Source: a virus. Taken from it: a stretch of 28,924 bases of DNA. Position 1 is the stretch's first letter; each line of letters begins with the position of its first letter. Of the stretch, positions 15,540 through 21,800 are shown one piece after another. The position numbers and the translations under genes were made by a program. Below the pieces are notes generated by a model. The model saw only the letters and a list, made by a program, of their open reading frames with translations, was not told the DNA's origin and searched no databases. Where the stretch lies: positions 1-28,924 of IMG/VR virus record IMGVR_UViG_3300037584_001024; one strand, 5' to 3'.

Positions 15540-16407
15540 TTTCAATACTATTTTTATAATCTTTTGCTTCTTTTTTTCTTTGTCGTAATGAATCTAAATG
15601 ATCAGGATCTAATCGATTAGCTTCACGCACCATTTTCTTTTCTCTAATTCTGTCAATCTCTTCTTCTATTGTATTGCATTGCCACATTCTTTCTAGTGAA
15701 TAATAAACAACACTATACCTATAAGCCTTATTATTTCCATACTCAATAGGGCTAACTCCGTGTAGTAAATCTTGTCCATCGAATATAGTCAATGAATTGT
15801 CTGCTACTTCTAATGATATATCTAGTTCTGGTATTACCAAATGTCCACCCTGCACATCTCCTTTAAACACAACCATATTGCTGTAAACATTTTTAAAGTT
15901 ACCAGAATCGTAATGATATTTTAATTGATTGTTTTTGTTTACAATACCGCTTGTAAATACACTATTATTAATTACCCATTGTTCTTTTACCTTATCTTTT
16001 ACTTTGTTTTTGTGTTCGCTAAATGTTTCAGGAAAGAACTCGTGATAGTATTTAGATACTTCTTGTGCAAATCTGCTAATAACATAATGCTGTTTAGGGT
16101 GTGAGGTTCCCATTGCACTAGCACTACAATAATCGTGTTTATTTTCTTGTCTTGGATTATAGCCAAATACTGCGCTTGTGTTGACTAGTCCGTGTGTTCT
16201 TTTGCCTGTTCCGTATTTAATGTTTTTGACTGCCCATCGCACATCGTTTGGTTTCTTGGGTAAAATCCTGTAAAGTAAAATGGGCTTGTTGTTATGATAT
16301 ATAATTACATCATCTTTTATATGTCTGCTTACATCTGATAACATCGCTGTTCTTCTGATATAATCTTTTTTGTCAATTGGTTTTCTATCTACATCTATTC
16401 TTCTCAT
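15517..16407 (-). CDS. TET/JBP-type 2OG-Fe(II) DNA base dioxygenase
   Basis: 296 aa. The double-stranded beta-helix core shows the iron ligands H165 and D167 in YHYDSGN, GG at 187-188, the distal H216 in LLHGVSP and R230 in YRYSVVYY for 2-oxoglutarate. Upstream, VFGYNPRQENKHDYC (80-94) matches the 'G..pr...r..yC' pattern of the TET/JBP family. Known members oxidise 5-methylcytosine or thymine in DNA. The C-terminal helix (250-296) is Lys/Arg-rich. Its start overlaps the glycosyltransferase stop (ATGA), and its end runs into terS. Phage TETs in published work act on 5mC, but no cytosine methyltransferase is in this window, so the substrate is open. Confidence 0.85.
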   Translation of the reverse strand: MRRIDVDRKPIDKKDYIRRTAMLSDVSRHIKDDVIIYHNNKPILLYRILPKKPNDVRWAVKNIKYGTGKRTHGLVNTSAVFGYNPRQENKHDYCSASAMGTSHPKQHYVISRFAQEVSKYYHEFFPETFSEHKNKVKDKVKEQWVINNSVFTSGIVNKNNQLKYHYDSGNFKNVYSNMVVFKGDVQGGHLVIPELDISLEVADNSLTIFDGQDLLHGVSPIEYGNNKAYRYSVVYYSLERMWQCNTIEEEIDRIREKKMVREANRLDPDHLDSLRQRKKEAKDYKNSIENEQNRTA

Positions 16408-17147
16408 CGCATATCTTTTAATCTTAATTCAGCATTGCCTGTTGTTTTTCTAATATACATTTTACAAAATTCAGGAAACATACTCTGTATTTGATATATA
16501 GAATCATATACATATTGTTTTGTTCTTATCTCTTGTAGCCCCCCCTGTTCTTTATAATAATTTGATTTAACTGTTAAGTAATCTAATCTTACAAGCCTTT
16601 TGTTTCTTATGTATTGCCTAATACTATATTCATAATCCTCTCCGTGGTTTGTAACACGATCTAAAAATTTATCGTGATCAACAATGACACCAAACATAGA
16701 AGCAATTATATAGCATAGCTTTGTATATATTCTGTTCTTCATAAAATACGGATTGCCTGCTGCATAAATACCAAAGGTTTTAGCTTGTATTTGCTCACAA
16801 GCATTAAATCCTTTATAAAAGACGTCTTTTTCCAAATCCTCAACATCTATTAGCTTATTACCTTTTTTTCTTTGCACCTTTTCTATATCATCATCAAACA
16901 TCATTAGCCTTGTACCCTCATCATAATACTTCTCAATAAAGTTTCTTTGTTTGCCAATGGTGGGCACACCTACAACAATTTTATAATTATCCGCAAGGCT
17001 TTCTTTGTATATTTTTTCTTCTTCTTTGTTTGCTACAAAAATTGTAATCAGATCTTTACTAATATTATAATCCGATAAAAGCCTTAATGTTTTCTTTTTT
17101 ATTGTTTCTGGTCGCTTATAAGATGGTATTGCAATTTTATAATCCAT
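16404..17147 (-). CDS. TET-associated glycosyltransferase-like GT-A enzyme
   Basis: 247 aa from ATG at 17147 (a TTG three codons earlier is less likely). The N-terminal IAIPSYKRPETIKKKTL is typical of GT-A enzymes, VPTIGKQRNFIEKYY precedes the acidic DDD (85-87, in LMMFDDDIEK) that would bind the metal and sugar nucleotide, and NHGEDYEYSIRQYI (about 162-175) supplies a later acidic motif. This order matches the TAGT family predicted to glycosylate bases hydroxylated by phage TET/JBP enzymes. It is tied by overlaps to the ParB-like gene upstream and the dioxygenase downstream. Sugar and linkage cannot be told from sequence. Confidence 0.75.
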   Translation of the reverse strand: MDYKIAIPSYKRPETIKKKTLRLLSDYNISKDLITIFVANKEEEKIYKESLADNYKIVVGVPTIGKQRNFIEKYYDEGTRLMMFDDDIEKVQRKKGNKLIDVEDLEKDVFYKGFNACEQIQAKTFGIYAAGNPYFMKNRIYTKLCYIIASMFGVIVDHDKFLDRVTNHGEDYEYSIRQYIRNKRLVRLDYLTVKSNYYKEQGGLQEIRTKQYVYDSIYQIQSMFPEFCKMYIRKTTGNAELRLKDMR

Positions 17148-17718
17148 ACTTATCAATTAAAAATTTAAATGCCTGTGTGTTGTCCGTAAGGCTTTCTTTT
17201 TCTCTTATTGTTTCTAGATCTTTAACTGCCTTTTCATACTCATCTGCATTAAAATACAGGGTTATTTGCTTTACCTTTGCATTTATATATGTGTCTAATT
17301 CTTGATGAAAAATATCTTTGTCAACTTCAGGCTCCTCGTCCTCATCAAAATATATTCTAGGCAGATCTAATCCCCATTCCTTTAATTCATTTAACTCCCA
17401 TTCGTTTGCCAACACATCCCAGTCCCATTCTCCAAAGCTACTGTTATCTTTAATAACAAATTCTTTTTTTTGTTTTTCTGATAAATCATCTGCCTGTATA
17501 ACATAAACATTTTTTAAACCCGCCTGCACTGCAGCCTTGTATCGCATATTGCCACCCAGTATAATATTGTTCTCATCCACAACAATTGGTCGCAACTGCA
17601 TCATTTCTGGAAAATCCTTAATGCTTTTTACAAGCTTGTTAAATTTATAGTCCTTAATTACCCTTGGGTTTTGTGGATTGTTTTTAATTTTATCTATGTT
17701 TATTTTTATAGGTTTCAT
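17137..17718 (-). CDS. ParB-like nuclease-domain protein of the modification cassette
   Basis: 193 aa. The ParB/Srx-type core is at 1-95: NNPQNPRVI (13-21), QLRPIVVDENNIILGGNMRYKAA with the GGNMR box (55-59) and DDLSEKQKKEFVIKDN. Then FGEWDWDVLANEWELNELKEWG (95-116), which in many phages precedes a DNA methylase domain; here no methylase follows, only an acidic linker and a short alpha/beta tail. Such ParB proteins often sit beside DNA modification enzymes, and TET/JBP-TAGT-ParB neighbourhoods have been predicted in phages. It heads the cassette, with TTTATATA at -13. Whether it is a nuclease, CTP-switch or adaptor is not clear. Confidence 0.75.
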   Translation of the reverse strand: MKPIKINIDKIKNNPQNPRVIKDYKFNKLVKSIKDFPEMMQLRPIVVDENNIILGGNMRYKAAVQAGLKNVYVIQADDLSEKQKKEFVIKDNSSFGEWDWDVLANEWELNELKEWGLDLPRIYFDEDEEPEVDKDIFHQELDTYINAKVKQITLYFNADEYEKAVKDLETIREKESLTDNTQAFKFLIDKYGL

Positions 17719-17723
17719 ACTTA

Positions 17724-17731
17724 TATATAAA
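17724..17731 (-). promoter_or_regulatory. TTTATATA box upstream of the ParB-like gene
   Basis: TTTATATA at 17731-17724 on the minus strand, 5 nt before the ATG at 17718. The upstream element is weak (AATAAAA at the expected position). It would start the modification-terminase unit. Confidence 0.4.
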
Positions 17732-17736
17732 TTTAT

Positions 17737-18159
17737 TTAATTTTTTTTATTTAAATTTTTAACAGGCAACTGGTTTACTATTCTATAAATTCTATTTACA
17801 TAATCATCACTTATGTAATCTATCTTATGTTTTATTGTTTCTCTTTTTAATCTCTTTAATTCATCATCAGTATATCTTTGCTTAAAAATATCAAACCATT
17901 CATCTAGCTTTTCATTATACTTTCTATATACTTCAAAATTTCTTAAGCTGTGTAAAGCTGTTGCGTGATCATAACTCTTGCCCATACTTTTATAAAAATC
18001 CTTTATATCATATAAAGTAAAATTGTAATGATTCCTTAATATGAAATTAAATAAAGATCTAGGCTCTGTATGTTTTCTGCTTCTGCTTTCTTCAAATATA
18101 TCTACCCCAGATAAATCTTTTAATAGTTGCACTATTTGTTTTATTTCTTTATTCTTCAT
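17737..18159 (-). CDS. Stand-alone DnaA domain IV-like DNA-binding protein
   Basis: 140 aa from ATG at 18159; an in-frame TTG at 18186 inside the preceding gene would add 9 residues but ATG is preferred. Residues 25-75 look like the DnaA C-terminal HTH: RSRKHTEPRSLFNFILRN, YDIKDFYKSMGKSYDHATALHSL, where DHATALHS replaces the family's DHSTVLHA signature that contacts DnaA boxes. No AAA+ ATPase precedes it, so it is only the DNA-binding part, plus a basic helical C-terminus. It could bind the phage origin or compete for host DnaA boxes, or act as a regulator. Domain call is good, role inferred. Confidence 0.7.
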   Translation of the reverse strand: MKNKEIKQIVQLLKDLSGVDIFEESRSRKHTEPRSLFNFILRNHYNFTLYDIKDFYKSMGKSYDHATALHSLRNFEVYRKYNEKLDEWFDIFKQRYTDDELKRLKRETIKHKIDYISDDYVNRIYRIVNQLPVKNLNKKN

Positions 18160-18169
18160 CCTCACTTTT

Positions 18170-18451
18170 TTATTCTGTTCCTGCAATAATATGATCAGAT
18201 GGGTGTCTGTTTCTATTATACTGGTCCACCCTCCATTGATCCTTTCTTTCTAACTTTTCTAATTCAAAAGTCAAATGGTCTATTGCTTTTTGTAAATCCT
18301 GATTAGGTGTTTTATGTTTCTTATATGCTCTAAGTATATAAGTTACTGCTGTGCCTAAATGATAATTTAATTCAAAGTTATCCACTACTTGCTTTGCTGT
18401 ATATCCATTATCACCATTATAATATTCAGGTGTCTTTACTTTTGTTTTCAT
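18170..18451 (-). CDS. DUF3310-like protein (93 aa)
   Basis: 93 aa. KTPEYYNGDNGYTAKQVVDNFELNYHLGTAVTYILRA (split here at about 7-25 and 26-43) followed by DLQKAIDHLTFELEKLER matches the DUF3310 pattern (Y-x-x-x-x-x-E, G-N-x-x-K/T-Y-x-x-R, D-L-x-K-A). The family is common in phages, often near nucleotide metabolism genes, and is of unknown function. The start overlaps the RecE-like gene stop as ATGA. Confidence 0.65.
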   Translation of the reverse strand: MKTKVKTPEYYNGDNGYTAKQVVDNFELNYHLGTAVTYILRAYKKHKTPNQDLQKAIDHLTFELEKLERKDQWRVDQYNRNRHPSDHIIAGTE

Positions 18452-19215
18452 AATGTTCCACTAATATAATAATTATCTATATCTACCCCATCTATAAAAT
18501 ACGTTTCAAATATCTCTAATGCTTTCTTCACCTTCTCTTGCCCTCTTAAATAAAAATCCTCACTACAATCCCACACCCCAATATCTAAGCTACCTTTGTC
18601 GATAACTACAAATTTAAAATCTTTATAAGATCTATCAAATAAATTACAATATAAATAACATTGCACATCATAAGAATATCTATTAGCACTATGATGAAAA
18701 TTTTTTATATCAGTTGTAGTTTTAAGATCACAAATATAGTATCTTCCCAATACATCTGCTTTGCCCCTAAAGGGATAGCCATCTATTATTTTAATCATAG
18801 GCTGTTCAAAGATACTGTCAGTAATCATTTTTAAAGCTGTTTCATTTCTAAAGAAAGCATCTGCTAGTTTCTCTGCATCCTGCTTTTCTTTCATTGTAAA
18901 TACTTTGCCGTATTCTTCCTTTGCCAACTTATATGCCTTTGTGTTTTTGGATTTTACATCTACAAAGATTTGTTTTTCAAATACATCTGGCTCTAAAATT
19001 GCTGTGTGAAATAACCACCCATCCCTAAGTGCCTGGCTTTGAGCGCTTCCATACTTTAAAACATACTTATACGTTTTAGGGCTACTTAATAAAAGTTTAA
19101 TGCTGGAACTAGATAATGCTAAATGATTCAGTTCACCGTAATAAAAATCATCATTATACATTTTATTAATTAGATCTTCTTCTTCGTAATGTTTTCCGTT
19201 TAATAATTGTATCAT
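18448..19215 (-). CDS. RecE-like PD-(D/E)XK exonuclease
   Basis: 255 aa. Motifs in order: LALSSSSIKLLLSSPKTYKY (32-51), ALRDGWLFHTAILEP (62-76, H70), GKADVLGRYYICDLKTT (151-167, with D154 and the D163-x-K165 pair) and YDVQCYLYC (182-190). These match the exodeoxyribonuclease VIII-type PDDEXK domain (DUF3799) found in phage recombination modules, a 5'-3' exonuclease working with a single-strand annealing protein. The annealase partner is not obvious; the OB-fold protein at 23071-23436 is one candidate. Starts by ATGA overlap with the 39-codon zinc-binding-like gene. Confidence 0.8.
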   Translation of the reverse strand: MIQLLNGKHYEEEDLINKMYNDDFYYGELNHLALSSSSIKLLLSSPKTYKYVLKYGSAQSQALRDGWLFHTAILEPDVFEKQIFVDVKSKNTKAYKLAKEEYGKVFTMKEKQDAEKLADAFFRNETALKMITDSIFEQPMIKIIDGYPFRGKADVLGRYYICDLKTTTDIKNFHHSANRYSYDVQCYLYCNLFDRSYKDFKFVVIDKGSLDIGVWDCSEDFYLRGQEKVKKALEIFETYFIDGVDIDNYYISGTL

Positions 19216-19331
19216 CTCATATCAGCTTCAAAACAATTAATACTGCAATATGGCTTTTGTTCTTCCATATCTTTTCCACATACTCCGCACTCGTATTTAT
19301 CCTCATAGGGATTATCTAAATAAATAAACAT
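19212..19331 (-). CDS. Small CxxC...CxxxC zinc-binding-like protein (39 aa)
   Basis: 39 codons, MFIYLDNPYEDKYECGVCGK then KPYCSINCFEADMR. The four cysteines (15, 18, 29, 33) in CxxC and CxxxC pairs form a plausible zinc knuckle. It ends with an ATGA overlap with the RecE-like start, so translation is likely coupled. Function unknown; a zinc-binding accessory to the nuclease is speculation. Confidence 0.6.
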   Translation of the reverse strand: MFIYLDNPYEDKYECGVCGKDMEEQKPYCSINCFEADMR

Positions 19332-19360
19332 ATAATAAAGTTAAAATTAAACCTAGATAG

Positions 19361-19654
19361 CTAAATATTAATGCTATCATTTTTGCTCTGTATTTTTTCA
19401 TATTCTTCTAATTTTTCTTCAACCCTTCTAGCTCTTTGTATTGCTCTTAGTTTATCACTTCTTAATCTATCTATAATATTATCAAAGGTTTTTCTTTCAT
19501 TCTGTAATTGCCAGATATATAAACTAAGATTGATAATCATTTTTTCAAACTGTTTAAGATCTTCATTATCACTTTTATCCCTCCACCTTTTTAATAATTC
19601 TAATACTGCGTGTAGATCTGCGTTAGCTTGAAGAGTTAATAGATCTCTTTTCAT
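19361..19654 (-). CDS. Coiled-coil protein (97 aa)
   Basis: 97 aa, almost all helix with heptad-like spacing from about residue 33 to 90 (MIINLSLYIWQLQNERKTF, RRVEEKLEEYEKIQ). Charged, no cysteine, no membrane segment. Start overlaps the 49-codon gene stop as ATGA. Proteins of this kind are common in the early region of flavobacterial phages; function unknown. Confidence 0.6.
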   Translation of the reverse strand: MKRDLLTLQANADLHAVLELLKRWRDKSDNEDLKQFEKMIINLSLYIWQLQNERKTFDNIIDRLRSDKLRAIQRARRVEEKLEEYEKIQSKNDSINI

Positions 19655-19800
19655 TTTATATTATAAATAATAGATCTTGCAACTTTTTCTTTACCTTCCC
19701 AATAACTCCATTTATTAATATCGTTTTCTTCTATTGCTATCTTTTTATTTATTTCGCATAATCTTACTTCTGCTTTTAAATCATCTAATTGTGTTCTCAT
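19651..19800 (-). CDS. Small helical protein (49 aa)
   Basis: 49 codons, MRTQLDDLKAEVRLCEINKK then WSYWEGKEKVARSII. Likely a coiled coil followed by a short helix. Its stop overlaps the next start (ATGA) and it fills an otherwise empty gap, which supports it as a gene. No family recognised. Confidence 0.5.
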   Translation of the reverse strand: MRTQLDDLKAEVRLCEINKKIAIEENDINKWSYWEGKEKVARSIIYNIK

Positions 19801-19801
19801 T

Positions 19802-20035
19802 TTATAATTTGTTTTTTAATTGTTTGTATTTCTTTTCTCTTTCTTTTTCCCATCCCTCTTTAGCCTTTACTGCAAATTCATATAAAGCTGGTATATCATC
19901 TAACATTGCATTAGCATCCCATTCCATATAAATAGTTCTATCCCCATCCTTCCAATCATCTACTTCTGCTTCTATATGTAAAACTCCAGGAGATTGACTA
20001 AGGCTGATTGTTCTAGTTACTAAATATTCTTTCAT
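19802..20035 (-). CDS. Unknown small protein (77 aa)
   Basis: 77 aa; beta-strand N-terminal half (EYLVTRTISLSQSPGVLHIE) with acidic DDWKDGDRTIYMEWD, then a helical Lys/Glu-rich C-terminus. Overlaps the upstream 94-aa gene stop by 4 nt. No family recognised; early-region accessory protein by position. Confidence 0.55.
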   Translation of the reverse strand: MKEYLVTRTISLSQSPGVLHIEAEVDDWKDGDRTIYMEWDANAMLDDIPALYEFAVKAKEGWEKEREKKYKQLKNKL

Positions 20036-20316
20036 AATGTTTCTAATTTGCTTATTGCTTCTTCCATAGTGTCTAGAAAAAATTCTTCACCTGTTTCAAA
20101 ATCTGTAATTATATATTCAACATCTTGCCCAAAAGCACTAGATATAGAACATCCATTCTCTAAAGCAATATATACATATCCACTCATCGAATTAAAACCT
20201 ACTTCCATTATATCCTCTCTCGGGCATTCTTTGTAATAAGCTTTCCATATTTTGCTTAAACCTTTAGCTTCTAAATAGCTTGGGTTTTGTAAATTATACA
20301 TAGTTAAATTTTCCAT
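20032..20316 (-). CDS. Unknown early-region protein (94 aa)
   Basis: 94 aa, acidic, with SYLEAKGLSKIWKAYYKE, then a beta region SGYVYIALENG and YIITDFETGEEFFLD. No cysteine motif or membrane segment. Start overlaps the 52-codon gene as TAATG and stop overlaps the next gene, so it is part of a tightly coupled run of small early genes. Function unknown. Confidence 0.55.
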   Translation of the reverse strand: MENLTMYNLQNPSYLEAKGLSKIWKAYYKECPREDIMEVGFNSMSGYVYIALENGCSISSAFGQDVEYIITDFETGEEFFLDTMEEAISKLETL

Positions 20317-20474
20317 TAGATAAAGTTTTTGTATTTGTTTAAGTTAATTGTAAATGATTGAAAATCCTTAGCTTCTTTTTCTGTTTTAAAGTAATGGCTT
20401 TCAAATTGATCCTTGTTTATTATATCTAATCTATAAGAATCTTTTTCTTTGTTTGTCATTATTCTAGTTTTCAT
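20316..20474 (-). CDS. Small basic protein (52 aa)
   Basis: 52 codons, MKTRIMTNKEKDSYRLDIIN, ending NLNKYKNFI. First gene after a 73-nt A+T-rich gap (20475-20547); its stop overlaps the next ATG as TAATG. The middle FESHYFKTEKEAKDFQ resembles short 'phage strand-helix' proteins but no family can be named. Confidence 0.5.
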   Translation of the reverse strand: MKTRIMTNKEKDSYRLDIINKDQFESHYFKTEKEAKDFQSFTINLNKYKNFI

Positions 20475-20547
20475 AATTATAATTTTATTAGTTATTAAAT
20501 AAATTTAATAAATATTATAATATAAACCTAATAATTATTAAAAAATT
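20475..20547 (-). promoter_or_regulatory. A+T-rich intergenic segment, possible promoter
   Basis: 73 nt with only a few G or C between the nuclease stop and the 52-codon gene. A weak match to the Bacteroidota promoter pattern (TTAG, 20 nt, TAAATTTA instead of TTTG and TAnnTTTG) can be drawn, but in such sequence this is thin support. No ORF or hairpin seen. Confidence 0.25.
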
Positions 20548-20958
20548 TTAATTATTGTAAGATTTTACCCTATGTGCTTGATCTTCAGGAATTAGATAGC
20601 AAGGCTTCTGAATCTTTTTTTTTGTCCATAATGTAGTGTCAGGGCAAAACATATTTACTTCTTTAGGCATTTGTAAATCGTTTAACCAAAAAAGATAATT
20701 GCCACTAGGATCATTAACAAAATATAATGCCACACAATCCTCTTTAATAAGTTTTTCATATTTATATTTTTCTATCATTTTATCTTTATAATGTGTTTTT
20801 CTAAACTTCATTTCTATTACACAGCATTTACCTTTAGGTGTATATCCTTTAGCATCATAATGCTCATAACCCTCACCACACCATTCAAGTTCCCAGCCAT
20901 CAAAATTTAACAAGGTTACTATAGCCTGTTCCCATTGATGTACCTTATCTATCTTCAT
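20548..20958 (-). CDS. Small PD-(D/E)XK nuclease-like protein
   Basis: 136 aa. HYDAKGYTPKGKCCVIEMKFR (33-53) gives a D35 followed by E49-x-K51, the PD-(D/E)XK core spacing, then YKDKMIEKYKYEKLI. The size fits single-domain resolvase or VRR-NUC-like enzymes of phages that act on recombination or packaging intermediates. It overlaps the 70-aa gene by 14 nt and lies in the recombination and replication block. Exact substrate cannot be decided. Confidence 0.6.
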   Translation of the reverse strand: MKIDKVHQWEQAIVTLLNFDGWELEWCGEGYEHYDAKGYTPKGKCCVIEMKFRKTHYKDKMIEKYKYEKLIKEDCVALYFVNDPSGNYLFWLNDLQMPKEVNMFCPDTTLWTKKKIQKPCYLIPEDQAHRVKSYNN

Positions 20959-21157
20959 AAATTTTATTTAGATCGTTTATCCATCCTTGTACCTTTTTTA
21001 TCGTGCCTTTACAATTACAACCACCTACATAATCATATCTGTGATTCATATATTTTGCGTGTAACTTACTGATTAATTCTAATTCATCTTTACTTATTGT
21101 GTTAGAGCTTTGTTTGTTTCTAAATGTAGTCCAAGCTGTGTAATCTATTTGATCCAT
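20945..21157 (-). CDS. Small protein with CNC motif (70 aa)
   Basis: 70 aa; the second half YDYVGGCNCKGTIKKVQGWI, then NDLNKIYEDR, is a pattern I have seen in short flavobacterial phage proteins. Two close cysteines might bind a metal with other residues. Starts by TAATG overlap with the 45-codon gene. Function unknown. Confidence 0.55.
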   Translation of the reverse strand: MDQIDYTAWTTFRNKQSSNTISKDELELISKLHAKYMNHRYDYVGGCNCKGTIKKVQGWINDLNKIYEDR

Positions 21158-21294
21158 TATTTTCTCTTGATTTTAATATTATTTAGAAAATTTTTTCTTT
21201 CCTCACACCCACAATCTTCACCCCAGATTTTTTTCACCAACCACTTAATGCCTGTTATTGTAGTAATTTTTTCTACTATATCTCCTAATCGCAT
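21157..21294 (-). CDS. Small Cys-containing protein (45 aa)
   Basis: 45 codons, MRLGDIVEKITTITGIKWLV then KKIWGEDCGCEERKNFLNN. Its start overlaps the sigma-like gene end by 10 nt and its stop overlaps the next ATG as TAATG. The CGCxxR motif recurs in short proteins of Bacteroidota phages and matches the GxCNC motif of the next gene. Function unknown. Confidence 0.6.
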   Translation of the reverse strand: MRLGDIVEKITTITGIKWLVKKIWGEDCGCEERKNFLNNIKIKRK

Positions 21295-21800
21295 AATTTA
21301 TCCTTTAAATATTGTTTTACGTTTCTATATGTATTATATAAACTATAATAACTAATTTTGCTTTCCCTACTTAGTTTGCTTATGCTTGTGCCTGTTGCTA
21401 CTATTGTAAAAACTTTCTTATCATACCAATACATTTCAGACAATTCGCTGTTAAGTTTTTTTTGCATTTGCTCATACTCAATTTCATTAACACCTACAAT
21501 CTCAGGCATCTTAGTTTGATCTACATAATCTAGAGGGATTTTTTTTATCCTAGATTCTACCTTGTGAAGATTTAAATACATACCTTTTAATATTTTGTAG
21601 ATATAATAATAATTTACATCATCATCAAAAGTTATGTTTAGCCCTTTCTCAACATCTTGTTGTAGTTGTATATACATTTCCTGACATATATCTTCTGCTA
21701 CAACTTCATTGCATCCAAAAGATTTCAAAACATTAATCCAGTCCTTATGTTTTTTAAATGCTTTTTCTACTACGTTAAAAGGGTAATTCTTTTTTGCCAC
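21285..21800 (-). CDS. Sigma-factor-like protein (ECF-like)
   Basis: 171 aa from a GTG start at 21800; no in-frame ATG lies nearby and the frame closes upstream. Residues 35-46 (AEDICQEMYIQL) resemble the D-x-x-Q-E-x-f helix of sigma region 2, and 139-166 (SISKLSRESKISYYSLYNTYRNV, then KQYL) a region 4-type helix-turn-helix. The middle has a Tyr-rich helix and acidic linker in place of clear regions 2.3-2.4, so it is divergent. It overlaps the helicase gene by 26 nt. It could redirect host RNA polymerase to phage promoters; the shared TTTATATA box is a candidate target. A related HTH regulator is the alternative. Confidence 0.6.
   Translation of the reverse strand: MAKKNYPFNVVEKAFKKHKDWINVLKSFGCNEVVAEDICQEMYIQLQQDVEKGLNITFDDDVNYYYIYKILKGMYLNLHKVESRIKKIPLDYVDQTKMPEIVGVNEIEYEQMQKKLNSELSEMYWYDKKVFTIVATGTSISKLSRESKISYYSLYNTYRNVKQYLKDKLCD

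Noticed and set aside
19312-19380. 22-codon hydrophobic ORF (MIALIFSYLGLILTLLYVYL)
   Set aside because: Overlaps both the 97-aa gene end and the 39-codon zinc-binding-like ORF; too short and compositionally simple to claim as a gene, though a TM peptide is possible.
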